In this document: positions 25,372-32,686 of the stretch, piece by piece
Layout of the letters: each line of letters begins with the position of its first letter
Numbering within the stretch: position 1 is the first letter of the stretch
Source: Fibrobacter sp. UBA4373
GTDB taxonomy: Bacteria > Fibrobacterota > Fibrobacteria > Fibrobacterales > Fibrobacteraceae
Assembly (NCBI GenBank): GCA_002390045.1
Contig: DGSB01000056.1
Span: 1 to 32,686 of the forward strand
Direction of reading: 5' to 3'
DNA length: 32,686 bases
Program-made: the position numbers and the translations under genes
Notes under the pieces: model-generated
Databases searched by the model: none
What the model saw: the letters and a program-made list of their open reading frames with translations, nothing else
Told to the model about the DNA's origin: nothing

Positions 25372-25595
25372 ACAGACACCCCAATCTGAGCACATTCTTT
25401 GCGATTAATCGCAATCATCGTATCGCGGCAGTACACAAGCATCGGAGAAGAACCATCGTTCTTCAGAACCGTAAACGAGCTGTTCGGGGTAAGGCCTATC
25501 GAAATGATGCGAGAAATAAAACGGGAATCGCCAGTAATTTCTCGAACCACGCCAGTCTGATCGACTTTCAAACAATCCAACGTCGCATTTTCCAT
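25368..25595 (-). CDS. feoA: Ferrous iron transport protein A
   Basis: FeoA is a small cytoplasmic SH3-like protein that works with FeoB. The protein has 75 residues from ATG 25595 (MENATLDCLKVDQTG), supported by SD GTGGAGA and by lying 18 nt after the predicted transcript start; the longer frame to 25709 would run into the terminator of rpsG. Typical FeoA phrases are TGDSRFISRIISIGLTPNS and the closing DTMIAINRKECAQIGV. It overlaps feoB by 4 bp. Confidence 0.92.
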   Translation of the reverse strand: MENATLDCLKVDQTGVVREITGDSRFISRIISIGLTPNSSFTVLKNDGSSPMLVYCRDTMIAINRKECAQIGVSV

Positions 25596-25619
25596 ACGGA
25601 ATGTCTCCACTTGCGCCAA

Positions 25620-25648
25620 GTATAAATCGCATTTCACTAGAAAAGCAA
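25620..25648 (-). promoter_or_regulatory. Predicted feoA promoter
   Basis: On minus, TTGCTT (25643-25648) overlaps the end of the 35-bp element and TTATAC (25620-25625) follows after exactly 17 bp. Predicted transcription starts near 25613, 18 nt before the feoA ATG. Confidence 0.45.
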
Positions 25649-25680
25649 CTCTAATTAGACGCGCATATTTCCATTTGGAC
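25646..25680 (-). promoter_or_regulatory. 35-bp shared regulatory element, feoAB copy (site B)
   Basis: Read on minus, it starts GTCCAAATGGA and ends GTCTAATTAGAGTTG, with half-sites 20 bp apart. It matches the TonB receptor copy at 29 of 35 positions, including 17 in a row (19-35). It lies only 16 bp after the rpsG terminator and 50 nt before the feoA ATG. Confidence 0.65.
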
Positions 25681-25696
25681 AGCGACCCTATACAAG

Positions 25697-25725
25697 AAAA
25701 GCTCCGCATTTCTGCGGAGCTTTTT
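25697..25725 (-). terminator. Rho-independent terminator after rpsG
   Basis: A perfect 8-bp stem GCTCCGCA (25701-25708) / TGCGGAGC (25713-25720) with a 4-nt loop is followed on minus by TTTTCTTG and flanked on plus by TTTTT. It ends the rpoBC-rpsLG transcript 22 nt after the rpsG stop. Confidence 0.9.
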
Positions 25726-25747
25726 CCAAAACAAAGGGCTAAAGATA

Positions 25748-26224
25748 TTAGAAGCGGAAGTGAGCGAAAGCTCTGTTTGCTTCTGCCATCTTGTGCACGT
25801 CCTGCTTCTTGCGGACGGCGTTGCCTTCGTTGTTCTTAGCTGCAATGAGTTCTGCAGTAAGACGTTCTGCCATGTTAGCTTCCGTACGGTTACGGGCAGC
25901 CGTGAGCAGCCAACGAAGAGCGAGAGCCTTGGCGCGATCCGGAGCGACTTCCATCGGCACCTGGTAGTTTGCACCACCGATACGACGGGACTTCACTTCG
26001 AGCTTCGGCTTGATGTTTTCAAGGCATTCTTCGAACTTGTCGAGCGGAGAGCCTTCGCCTTCCACCTTCTTGTCCAAGAGATCGAGAGCGGTGTAAACGA
26101 TCTGTTCAGCAATCGTCTTCTTGCCCTGCTTGAGAACGACACCAATGAGTTCGGTGATCAAAACGGAATGATAACGCGGGTCAGCAATGGTGCGCTTGTG
26201 AATAGTCTTTCTTCTTCTAGACAT
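25748..26224 (-). CDS. rpsG: 30S ribosomal protein S7
   Basis: S7 nucleates assembly of the 30S head and lines the E/P sites. The 158-residue protein starts MSRRRKTIHKR and carries the typical VEVKSRRIGGANYQVP-like segment (KLEVKSRRIGGANYQVPMEV), ALRWLLTAARNR and the C-terminal VRKKQDVHKMAEANRAFAHFR, at normal family length. It follows rpsL by 11 bp with SD AAGGAAGAG. The gene that usually comes next, fusA, is missing; a terminator and feoAB follow instead. Confidence 0.98.
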   Translation of the reverse strand: MSRRRKTIHKRTIADPRYHSVLITELIGVVLKQGKKTIAEQIVYTALDLLDKKVEGEGSPLDKFEECLENIKPKLEVKSRRIGGANYQVPMEVAPDRAKALALRWLLTAARNRTEANMAERLTAELIAAKNNEGNAVRKKQDVHKMAEANRAFAHFRF

Positions 26225-26235
26225 ATGCTCTTCCT

Positions 26236-26619
26236 TTACTTCTTAGCCGGAGCTTTTCTCTTAACACCGTACTTGGAACGTGCCTGGTTACGACCGTTCA
26301 CAGCCTGAGTATCGAGCGTACCGCGAATGATGTGGTAACGAACACCCGGAACATCCTTAACACGACCGCCACGAATGAGGACGATAGAGTGTTCCTGGAG
26401 GTTGTGGCCTTCACCCGGAATGTAAGCAGTCACTTCCATCTTGTTAGAAAGACGGACACGAGCAATCTTACGGAGAGCGGAGTTCGGCTTCTTCGGCGTG
26501 GTGGTGTACACACGGGTGCAAACACCGCGCTTCTGCGGACTTTGTTTCAGAGCCGGCGAAGCGGTTCTGTTGAGGATCTTTTCACGGCCCTTACGGACGA
26601 GCTGTTGTATAGTAGGCAT
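26236..26619 (-). CDS. rpsL: 30S ribosomal protein S12
   Basis: S12 sits at the decoding centre. The 127-residue protein starts MPTIQQLVRKGREK, with the conserved TTTPKKPNSALRK loop (the lysine where streptomycin-resistance changes occur is present) and GRVKDVPGVRYHIIRG with the second such lysine. It therefore looks like a wild-type, streptomycin-sensitive S12. SD AGGGAAAA precedes the ATG. It has its own promoter (26652-26679) but may also be read through from rpoC, since no terminator lies between. Confidence 0.98.
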   Translation of the reverse strand: MPTIQQLVRKGREKILNRTASPALKQSPQKRGVCTRVYTTTPKKPNSALRKIARVRLSNKMEVTAYIPGEGHNLQEHSIVLIRGGRVKDVPGVRYHIIRGTLDTQAVNGRNQARSKYGVKRKAPAKK

Positions 26620-26651
26620 TGTTTATTTTTCCCTATAATTTTGGAAACCCA

Positions 26652-26679
26652 AATATAGTTCTTTTTCGAATTATTTCAA
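26652..26679 (-). promoter_or_regulatory. Predicted rpsL promoter
   Basis: On minus, TTGAAA (26674-26679), a 16-bp spacer and TATATT (26652-26657) are followed by TGGG. The core and the first transcribed bases closely match the tuf promoter at 442-469, which supports both. It lies in the 75-bp gap between rpoC and rpsL. Confidence 0.6.
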
Positions 26680-26694
26680 GTTTTACCTTCGAAA

Positions 26695-29600
26695 TTATTC
26701 GATATTATCTCCATTATCTTCCGAGGCTTCGGAACCGGTATCTGGCATCGAGAACTCGATACCGCCGTCCTGAACATCAGAATCCATCTGAGAAGCTCGG
26801 CTAGCGGCCGCCTCAGCTTCTGCATCGGAATCGATGACCACGACGTCACGCAGGTGTCTTGCACCAGTTCCGCAAGGAATCAGGTGACCCATAATGACGT
26901 TTTCCTTAAGTCCCATCAACGGGTCCACACTACCTTCAATTGCAGCACGAGTGAGGATCTTCGTTGTTTCCTGGAAGGACGCTGCGGAAATGAAGCTATC
27001 CGTAGCAAGCGAGGACTTGGTAATACCGAGGAGCATCGGAGTTCCCTTTGCTTCGGCACGGCCTTCAGCCCTGAGCTTGTCGTTCTTCACGCGCAAGCGA
27101 GCCTTGGAGATTTCTTCATCCGGAAGGAGATCGGAATCACCAGGATCGGAAATTTTGATTTTACGCATCATCTGACGCACAATGCATTCAATGTGCTTAT
27201 CAGCGATAGCCACACCCTGAAGGCGGTACACAGCCTGGATTTCGTTCACCAAGTGGCGTTGCACAGCTTCTGGGCCTTGAACACGGAGAATATCGTGCGG
27301 GTCAACGGAACCGTCGCAGATCTTCTGACCTCTGCTGACACGGTCGCCTTCGAGCACTGCGAGGTGACGGCCACGCGGCACGAGCACGGTCTGTTCTTCT
27401 TCGTTGTTCTTAATAATCACTTTCTGGTTGCCGCGTTCTTCGTTACCGTATTCGACAATGCCGTCGATCGGAGCGATCACAGCGACGTTCTTCGGGACGC
27501 GAGCTTCGAAGAGTTCAGCAACACGCGGAAGACCACCAGTAATATCCTTCGTCTTACCGACAGCACGCGGCAACTTGGCGAGAATTTCGCCCGGAACAGC
27601 CTTGTCACCATCATGGACAGAGAGGATAGCGCCATCCGGCAAGTAGTAAACACCCTGACGGTTTCCAGCCGCATCGAGAACGTTGATAGCCGGACGATGC
27701 TTACCATGACGGTCACTGATGACAGTCCAGGTTTCAACGCCAGTCACATCGTCCTTATCCACACGATAAGTCGTGTTTTCAATCAAGTCGATGAACTGAA
27801 TCTTACCGCTGACGTTACTGAGAATCGGACTGGTATACGGATCCCATTCAAAGAGCTTCGTATCCTTCGTCACCGTTTCGCCGTTTTCCACATAGAGGGT
27901 TGCGCCATACGGAATCTGCCAACGACCCTTGTTAATGCCAGTGGAGTCAAAGATCACAAGTTCGCCCATACGGGAGACGACGACCTTCTTGCCTTCGTGG
28001 TCAAGCGTATTGACGTTATCCAATTCAATCTTACCGTCAACCGGAGCGCTCTTCGAGTTTTCAACCGTAAGACGGCTGGAAGCACCACCAATGTGGAACG
28101 TACGGAGAGTCAGCTGCGTACCCGGTTCACCGATGGACTGTGCGGCAATCACGCCGACAGCTTCACCGAGGTCGACCGGACGACCGGAAGCCAGCATACG
28201 GCCGTAGCACTTGGCACAGACACCGTGGCGAGCATTACAGGTAAGCACAGAACGCATCTTCACGTGTTCAAGACCCGTTGCCGAAATCTTCGGAAGATCA
28301 CGTTCCGTCACCAGTTCGCCAGCCTTGACAATCACTTCGCCCGTCACCGGGTGAACGATGTCTTCGACCGGAGCACGACCGAGGAGACGTTCTTCGAGCG
28401 GGATAATCGTATCGTCACCGTCCTTATAGGCGGAGATATCGATACCATCCTTCGTGTGGCAATCTTCTTCCACAATCACGAGGTCCTGAGCGACGTCGAC
28501 GAGACGACGGGTCAAGTAACCAGCGTCAGCCGTCTTCAAAGCGGTATCCGCAAGACCCTTACGAGCACCGTGAGCCGAAATGAAGTATTCCATTTCATTC
28601 AAGCCTTCACGGAAGCAGGACTTAATCGGGTTTTCGATAACTTCCTGACCGCCGAGCTGCTTCGTCGGCTTCTGCATCAAACCACGCATACCGGAAAGCT
28701 GCTTGATCTGTTCGCGGCTACCACGAGCGCCGGAATCCGCCATCATATAGACCGGGTTGAAACCGTCGCGGTCGTGAGAAAGGAGATCCCACTGCTTGGC
28801 AGCCACATCGCTCGTCGTCTTGGACCAAACGTCAATGATCTGGTTATAACGTTCGCCGTCCGTGATAACGCCGTCTTCGTAAAGTTCACGAATGCGGTTG
28901 ACCTTTTCGTTCGCTTCATCAAGCAACTGTTTCTTTTCTGGCGGAATCACCATTTCAGAAATAGCCACGGAAGAGCCCGAAATCGCAGCCCACTTATAAC
29001 CGAGAGCCTTCAAGTCATCGAGGTATTCAACCGTTACGCGGTTACCAGTACGACGATAGAGGTCGTCGATGGACTTTGCAATCACCTTCTTGCCGAAGGT
29101 TTCGTTTGCATAGCCGACATCGTTCGGAATAATTTCGTTCAAGATGATACGACCCATGGTGGTCTTGATGAGAGACGGTTCCTTCAACGTGAGGAACTTG
29201 ATCTTCTGACCAGCCTTGGCGACGACTTCGCGGTTACCCTTATCATCCGGCTGTTCGGTTTCGCACAGGGTATCCTTTTCAAGAGCGCCCATGTAAATCT
29301 TACGGCCAGCCGGCAAAGCGAGGTAGCATTCCGCGTTCAAATCGATTACGCCGTTACCGTATGCACGAAGTGCTTCGGCCGGATCGTAGAAACGCATTCC
29401 AGCACCCTTGCGATTCGGACGCGGCTTGGAAATGTAGTACAAACCAAGCACGATATCCTGGCCCGGGACAGCGATCGGCTGACCGGAAGCCGGGTGAAGA
29501 ATGTTGTTAGAGGAAAGCATGAGCACGCGGCATTCGAGCTGCGTTTCGAAGGACAGCGGAAGGTGCACAGCCATCTGGTCACCGTCGAAGTCAGCGTTGA

Positions 29601-31176
29601 AAGCCGTACAAACGAGCGGGTGAAGACGGATCGCATTACCTTCGATGAGCTTCGGATAGAAGGCCTGAATACCCAGACGGTGAAGCGTCGGAGCACGGTT
29701 CAACATAACCGGATGGTCTTCAATAATTTGTTCGAGAATGTCCCACACTTCCGGACGTTCTGCGTCAACGAACTTCTTAGCAGCCTTGAGCGTATAGACA
29801 ACGCCATCTTCTTCCAATCGCTGGATGATGAACGGCTTGTAAAGTTCGAGAGCCATGCGCTTCGGAAGACCGCACTGGTGCATCTTGAGTTCCGGCCCCA
29901 CGACGATCACGGAACGGCCAGAGTAGTCCACGCGCTTACCGAGAAGGTTCATACGGAAGCGGCCCTGCTTACCCTTGAGGAGTTCAGAGAGCGACTTCAG
30001 CGGGCGGGCAGAACCGGCGCGCACTGCGCGACGACCGCTATCGAACAACTGGTCCACTGCTTCCTGGAGCATACGCTTTTCGTTGCAGAGAATCACGTCC
30101 GGAGCCTTGATGTCAATCAACTTCTTCAGACGGTTGTTGCGGTTGATCACGCGACGGTAGAGTTCGTTCAAGTCAGAGGTAGCGAAACGGCCACCATCGA
30201 GCGGAACGAGCGGACGAAGATCAGGCGGAATCACCGGAAGAACGTCAAGAATCATCCATTCCGGCTGGTTCGAGAGGCTCTTGGCTTCACGCGGATACAT
30301 TTCGCGGAACTTGCAGAACGCATCGAGAAGGTTAAAGTCCTGACCTTCGACTTTAGCAGCATAGCCGCCCTTGCGTTCGCCATCAGCACCGACGATACCG
30401 TACTTGAAGTCTTCGACCTTTTCGGCAATTTCCTTTGCCCACGGAAGATCGCTGTTCTTCTTCTTTTCCGGATTTTCGTAGTAAGAGAAGAAGTCGTCCA
30501 TCTGGGACTTCTTGAAGGATTCCACAATCTTCAAGCGCTTGATGGCTTCGTCACGCTTCGTCTTGGACTTGGAAGCGGCTTCCACGCGGAGTTCGTCAGA
30601 GAGCTGAACGAAATCCACATTGGCAAGGAGCTGCTTCAAAGCGGCGGCACCCATCTTGGCAGTGAAGTGACGGCCTTCTCTTTCGAGGTCAATGTAACGG
30701 TTTTCGTCGATCAGTTCATTCGGCTGAAGATCGGTATCACCCGGATCGAGCACGATGTACTTTTCGTAATAAATGATATTGTCGAGGGACTTGGTGTCAA
30801 GATTCAAAATCGCACCGAGCACACACGGCTGGTTCTTCACAAACCAAACGTGAGCGAGAGGGATGGCGAGTTCGATATGACCCATACGTTCACGACGCAC
30901 CTTGGAATGGGTAACTTCCACACCGCAACGGTCGCAAATGACGCCCTTAAAACGGATTCGCTTGTACTTACCGCAGTTACATTCCCAGTTCTTCACCGGT
31001 CCGAAAATGCGTTCGCAGAACAAGCCATCACGTTCCGGCTTGAAAGAACGGTAATTGATCGTTTCAGGCTTGGTAACTTCACCATAGGACCACTGACGGA
31101 TCAATTCAGGAGAAGCAAGGTGAATGGAGACTTCACCATTGTTGTTTTCAGAATAATCGAAAGTTTCTTCTGACAT
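26695..31176 (-). CDS. rpoC: DNA-directed RNA polymerase subunit beta'
   Basis: This is the catalytic large subunit of RNA polymerase. The protein has 1493 residues from ATG 31176; the SD (GGAGAAAAG) is formed by the last codons of rpoB, and the ATG lies one base after its stop. The N-terminal zinc site has Cys66, Cys68, Cys81 and Cys84 (CNC-x12-CDRC). The Mg-binding NADFDGDQ lies at 527-534, and the second zinc site is at CNARHGVCAKCYGR. Between about residues 226 and 302, before EWMILDVLPVIPPDLRPLVP, there is a stretch of some 75 residues with no counterpart in E. coli. The C-terminal tail is acidic (SEASEDNGDNIE). Confidence 0.98.
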   Translation of the reverse strand: MSEETFDYSENNNGEVSIHLASPELIRQWSYGEVTKPETINYRSFKPERDGLFCERIFGPVKNWECNCGKYKRIRFKGVICDRCGVEVTHSKVRRERMGHIELAIPLAHVWFVKNQPCVLGAILNLDTKSLDNIIYYEKYIVLDPGDTDLQPNELIDENRYIDLEREGRHFTAKMGAAALKQLLANVDFVQLSDELRVEAASKSKTKRDEAIKRLKIVESFKKSQMDDFFSYYENPEKKKNSDLPWAKEIAEKVEDFKYGIVGADGERKGGYAAKVEGQDFNLLDAFCKFREMYPREAKSLSNQPEWMILDVLPVIPPDLRPLVPLDGGRFATSDLNELYRRVINRNNRLKKLIDIKAPDVILCNEKRMLQEAVDQLFDSGRRAVRAGSARPLKSLSELLKGKQGRFRMNLLGKRVDYSGRSVIVVGPELKMHQCGLPKRMALELYKPFIIQRLEEDGVVYTLKAAKKFVDAERPEVWDILEQIIEDHPVMLNRAPTLHRLGIQAFYPKLIEGNAIRLHPLVCTAFNADFDGDQMAVHLPLSFETQLECRVLMLSSNNILHPASGQPIAVPGQDIVLGLYYISKPRPNRKGAGMRFYDPAEALRAYGNGVIDLNAECYLALPAGRKIYMGALEKDTLCETEQPDDKGNREVVAKAGQKIKFLTLKEPSLIKTTMGRIILNEIIPNDVGYANETFGKKVIAKSIDDLYRRTGNRVTVEYLDDLKALGYKWAAISGSSVAISEMVIPPEKKQLLDEANEKVNRIRELYEDGVITDGERYNQIIDVWSKTTSDVAAKQWDLLSHDRDGFNPVYMMADSGARGSREQIKQLSGMRGLMQKPTKQLGGQEVIENPIKSCFREGLNEMEYFISAHGARKGLADTALKTADAGYLTRRLVDVAQDLVIVEEDCHTKDGIDISAYKDGDDTIIPLEERLLGRAPVEDIVHPVTGEVIVKAGELVTERDLPKISATGLEHVKMRSVLTCNARHGVCAKCYGRMLASGRPVDLGEAVGVIAAQSIGEPGTQLTLRTFHIGGASSRLTVENSKSAPVDGKIELDNVNTLDHEGKKVVVSRMGELVIFDSTGINKGRWQIPYGATLYVENGETVTKDTKLFEWDPYTSPILSNVSGKIQFIDLIENTTYRVDKDDVTGVETWTVISDRHGKHRPAINVLDAAGNRQGVYYLPDGAILSVHDGDKAVPGEILAKLPRAVGKTKDITGGLPRVAELFEARVPKNVAVIAPIDGIVEYGNEERGNQKVIIKNNEEEQTVLVPRGRHLAVLEGDRVSRGQKICDGSVDPHDILRVQGPEAVQRHLVNEIQAVYRLQGVAIADKHIECIVRQMMRKIKISDPGDSDLLPDEEISKARLRVKNDKLRAEGRAEAKGTPMLLGITKSSLATDSFISAASFQETTKILTRAAIEGSVDPLMGLKENVIMGHLIPCGTGARHLRDVVVIDSDAEAEAAASRASQMDSDVQDGGIEFSMPDTGSEASEDNGDNIE

Positions 31177-31177
31177 A

Positions 31178-32686
31178 TTACTTTTCTCCATTGGTCTTGA
31201 TATCGAGGCAGAGCGAACGGACTTCGCGAATCATCACGTTGAAGGATTCAGGGATGCCCGGTTCCGGAGTATTCTTGCCGTGGACAATAGCGTCATAGAT
31301 CTTGGAACGACCCATCACGTCATCGGACTTCACCGTCAAGAGTTCCTGCAGCGTGTATGCTGCACCATAAGCTTCCAGTGCCCAGACTTCCATTTCACCG
31401 AAGCGCTGACCACCGAACTGGCTCTTACCACCGAGCGGCTGCTGCGTCACGAGAGCGTAGGAACCAATCGAACGAGCGTGGATCTTATCTTCGACCAAGT
31501 GGCCGAGCTTGAGATAATACATGTAACCGATTGTGACCGGGTTCAAGAAGGCTTCACCGGTACGGCCATCGTAAAGCTTTGCCTTACCGATGATCTGACC
31601 ATGATCCGGATCCATCTTGTAAGAGACGATCGGCATCTTCTGGTAAGCCTGTTCGAGTTCGTTCACAATGTCTTCGAAGGAAGCACCGTCGAACACCGGG
31701 GTGGCAATCTTCATGCCAAGGACCTTAGCAGCCCAGCCCAAGTGGACTTCAAGAACCTGACCGACGTTCATACGAGACGGAACGCCCAGCGGGTTCAAAA
31801 GGATCTGGATCGGACGGCCATCTTCCGTGAACGGCATGTCTTCGACCGGAACAATCTTGGATACGCAACCCTTGTTACCGTGACGACCAGCCATCTTGTC
31901 ACCGACCTGAAGTTTCTTCTTCTTGGCGATGTAAACCTTGACAGTCTGGAGAACGCCCGGCTTGAGTTCGTCACCCTTCGTGACCTTGTCGATTTCCTTT
32001 TCCATCGTACGGGTCAAGCGATCGATCGATTCACGAGCCACAGAGAGAAGGCTCGAAGCCTTGTCCTGAGCTTCAGCATCGTCACGTGCGAAGGTAGAAG
32101 ACGGAGCGAGGGTCAAAAGATCCATGCTACGGAGCATCTTTTCGGAAACAGTAGTTCCTTCCGGAATGCGGACTTCGTGCGTATCGAAATCGACGATATT
32201 ACCGGAGACCTTACCGACGAGCATTTCAACCATTGCATTGGCGCAAGTCGTCTTGATCTTGTCGATATCTGCCTGGAACTTTTCCTTGATTTCGTTAATG
32301 CGTTCCTGGTCTTCGGCACGGCTCTTCTTATCGTTGTGGTCCTTACGGCTGAACACGCGGGTTTCGAGAACGATACCGTGCATGCCCGGAGGAGCAACAA
32401 GAGACGTATCACGCACATCGCCGGCCTTTTCACCGAAGATGGCGCGGAGGAGTCTTTCTTCCGGAGAGAGTTCCGTTTCACCCTTCGGGGTAACCTTACC
32501 GACGAGAATGTCGTCTGCATGAACTTCAGCACCGACGCGGATAATGCCACGTTCGTCGAGGTTCTTCAGAGCGTCTTCACCGACGTTCGGAATTTCACGG
32601 GTGAGTTCTTCCGGACCGCGCTTCGTTTCACGCACTTCCACTTCATATTCTTCGACGTGGATAGAGGTGAACGCATCCTTGATGGC
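31178..32686 (-). CDS. rpoB: DNA-directed RNA polymerase subunit beta, C-terminal part (start outside window)
   Basis: About 502 C-terminal residues of the beta subunit are present; the frame stays open through the window edge at 32686. Conserved parts include GDKMAGRHGNKGCVSKI and MPFTEDGRPIQILLNPLGVP near the active centre, the switch region GQVLEVHLGWAA, and the C-terminal clamp GGKSQFGGQRFGEMEVWALEAYGAAYTLQELLTVKSDD, which contacts beta'. The gene is coupled to rpoC: stop and start are separated by one base. Confidence 0.98.
   Translation of the reverse strand, partial: AIKDAFTSIHVEEYEVEVRETKRGPEELTREIPNVGEDALKNLDERGIIRVGAEVHADDILVGKVTPKGETELSPEERLLRAIFGEKAGDVRDTSLVAPPGMHGIVLETRVFSRKDHNDKKSRAEDQERINEIKEKFQADIDKIKTTCANAMVEMLVGKVSGNIVDFDTHEVRIPEGTTVSEKMLRSMDLLTLAPSSTFARDDAEAQDKASSLLSVARESIDRLTRTMEKEIDKVTKGDELKPGVLQTVKVYIAKKKKLQVGDKMAGRHGNKGCVSKIVPVEDMPFTEDGRPIQILLNPLGVPSRMNVGQVLEVHLGWAAKVLGMKIATPVFDGASFEDIVNELEQAYQKMPIVSYKMDPDHGQIIGKAKLYDGRTGEAFLNPVTIGYMYYLKLGHLVEDKIHARSIGSYALVTQQPLGGKSQFGGQRFGEMEVWALEAYGAAYTLQELLTVKSDDVMGRSKIYDAIVHGKNTPEPGIPESFNVMIREVRSLCLDIKTNGEK

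Noticed and set aside
26685..26705. TCGAA-taat-TTCGA at the end of rpoC
   Set aside because: A 5-bp AT-rich stem over the stop codon without a T-run is too weak to be a terminator; read-through into rpsL seems likely.
26854..31173. A 1439-codon open frame on plus, opposite rpoC
   Set aside because: It mirrors rpoC almost base for base; strong codon bias in highly expressed genes keeps the opposite frame free of stops. The translated product has no recognisable domain.

Overview
The window reads as a chromosomal segment of a Gram-negative bacterium, most likely from the Fibrobacterota (Fibrobacter or a relative). The pointers are lipoproteins with a poly-serine linker straight after the lipobox, an RpoC with a large insertion in the N-terminal clamp region, outer-membrane receptors and TonB machinery, and conserved rpoBC-rpsLG genes. 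The lineage call is inference. Nearly everything lies on the minus strand, so transcription runs from high to low coordinates; only the EamA-type permease at 17030-17947 is on plus. No gene-free stretch exceeds about 210 bases. No tRNA, rRNA, CRISPR array, prophage or insertion sequence was seen.

Layout in transcription order. (1) 32686-25748: 3' part of rpoB, then rpoC, rpsL, rpsG, closed by a strong terminator. The fusA and tuf genes that usually follow rpsG are not there. (2) 25680-23302: feoA-feoB, ferrous iron uptake. (3) 23292-19572: a TonB-dependent receptor and a surface-type lipoprotein. (4) 19458-17944: NhaC-family antiporter; 17030-17947 (+): EamA-type permease. (5) 16940-10825: a six-gene run, tonB-exbB-exbD-MMPL/RND transporter-LolA-like protein-DUF1302-like beta-barrel. 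(6) 10816-9713: an AraC-family regulator. (7) 9661-8216: enolase. (8) 8157-2478: a five-gene Opp/Dpp-type ABC importer. (9) 2456-522: an EF-G/Tet(M)-like translational GTPase. (10) 469-1: promoter, leader and 5' part of tuf (EF-Tu).

The most interesting result is a shared 35-bp regulatory element. It stands at nearly the same place, just upstream of a likely promoter, in front of three operons: feoAB, the TonB receptor with its lipoprotein, and the tonB-exbBD-RND operon. The three copies align without gaps and are identical at 19 of 35 positions. Two of them show direct repeats GTCTAATT exactly 20 bp apart, the two-helical-turn spacing typical of AraC-family operators. A fourth repeat pair with the same spacing covers the predicted -10 region of the AraC gene in the same window. 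I propose that this regulator activates the three uptake operons and represses itself. The three operons together would form one iron/siderophore regulon: outer-membrane capture (lipoprotein plus receptor), energy coupling (TonB-ExbBD), inner-membrane Fe(II) entry (FeoAB), and an RND/LolA-like/beta-barrel set whose cargo is unknown. No Fur-box-like sequence was noticed near these promoters.
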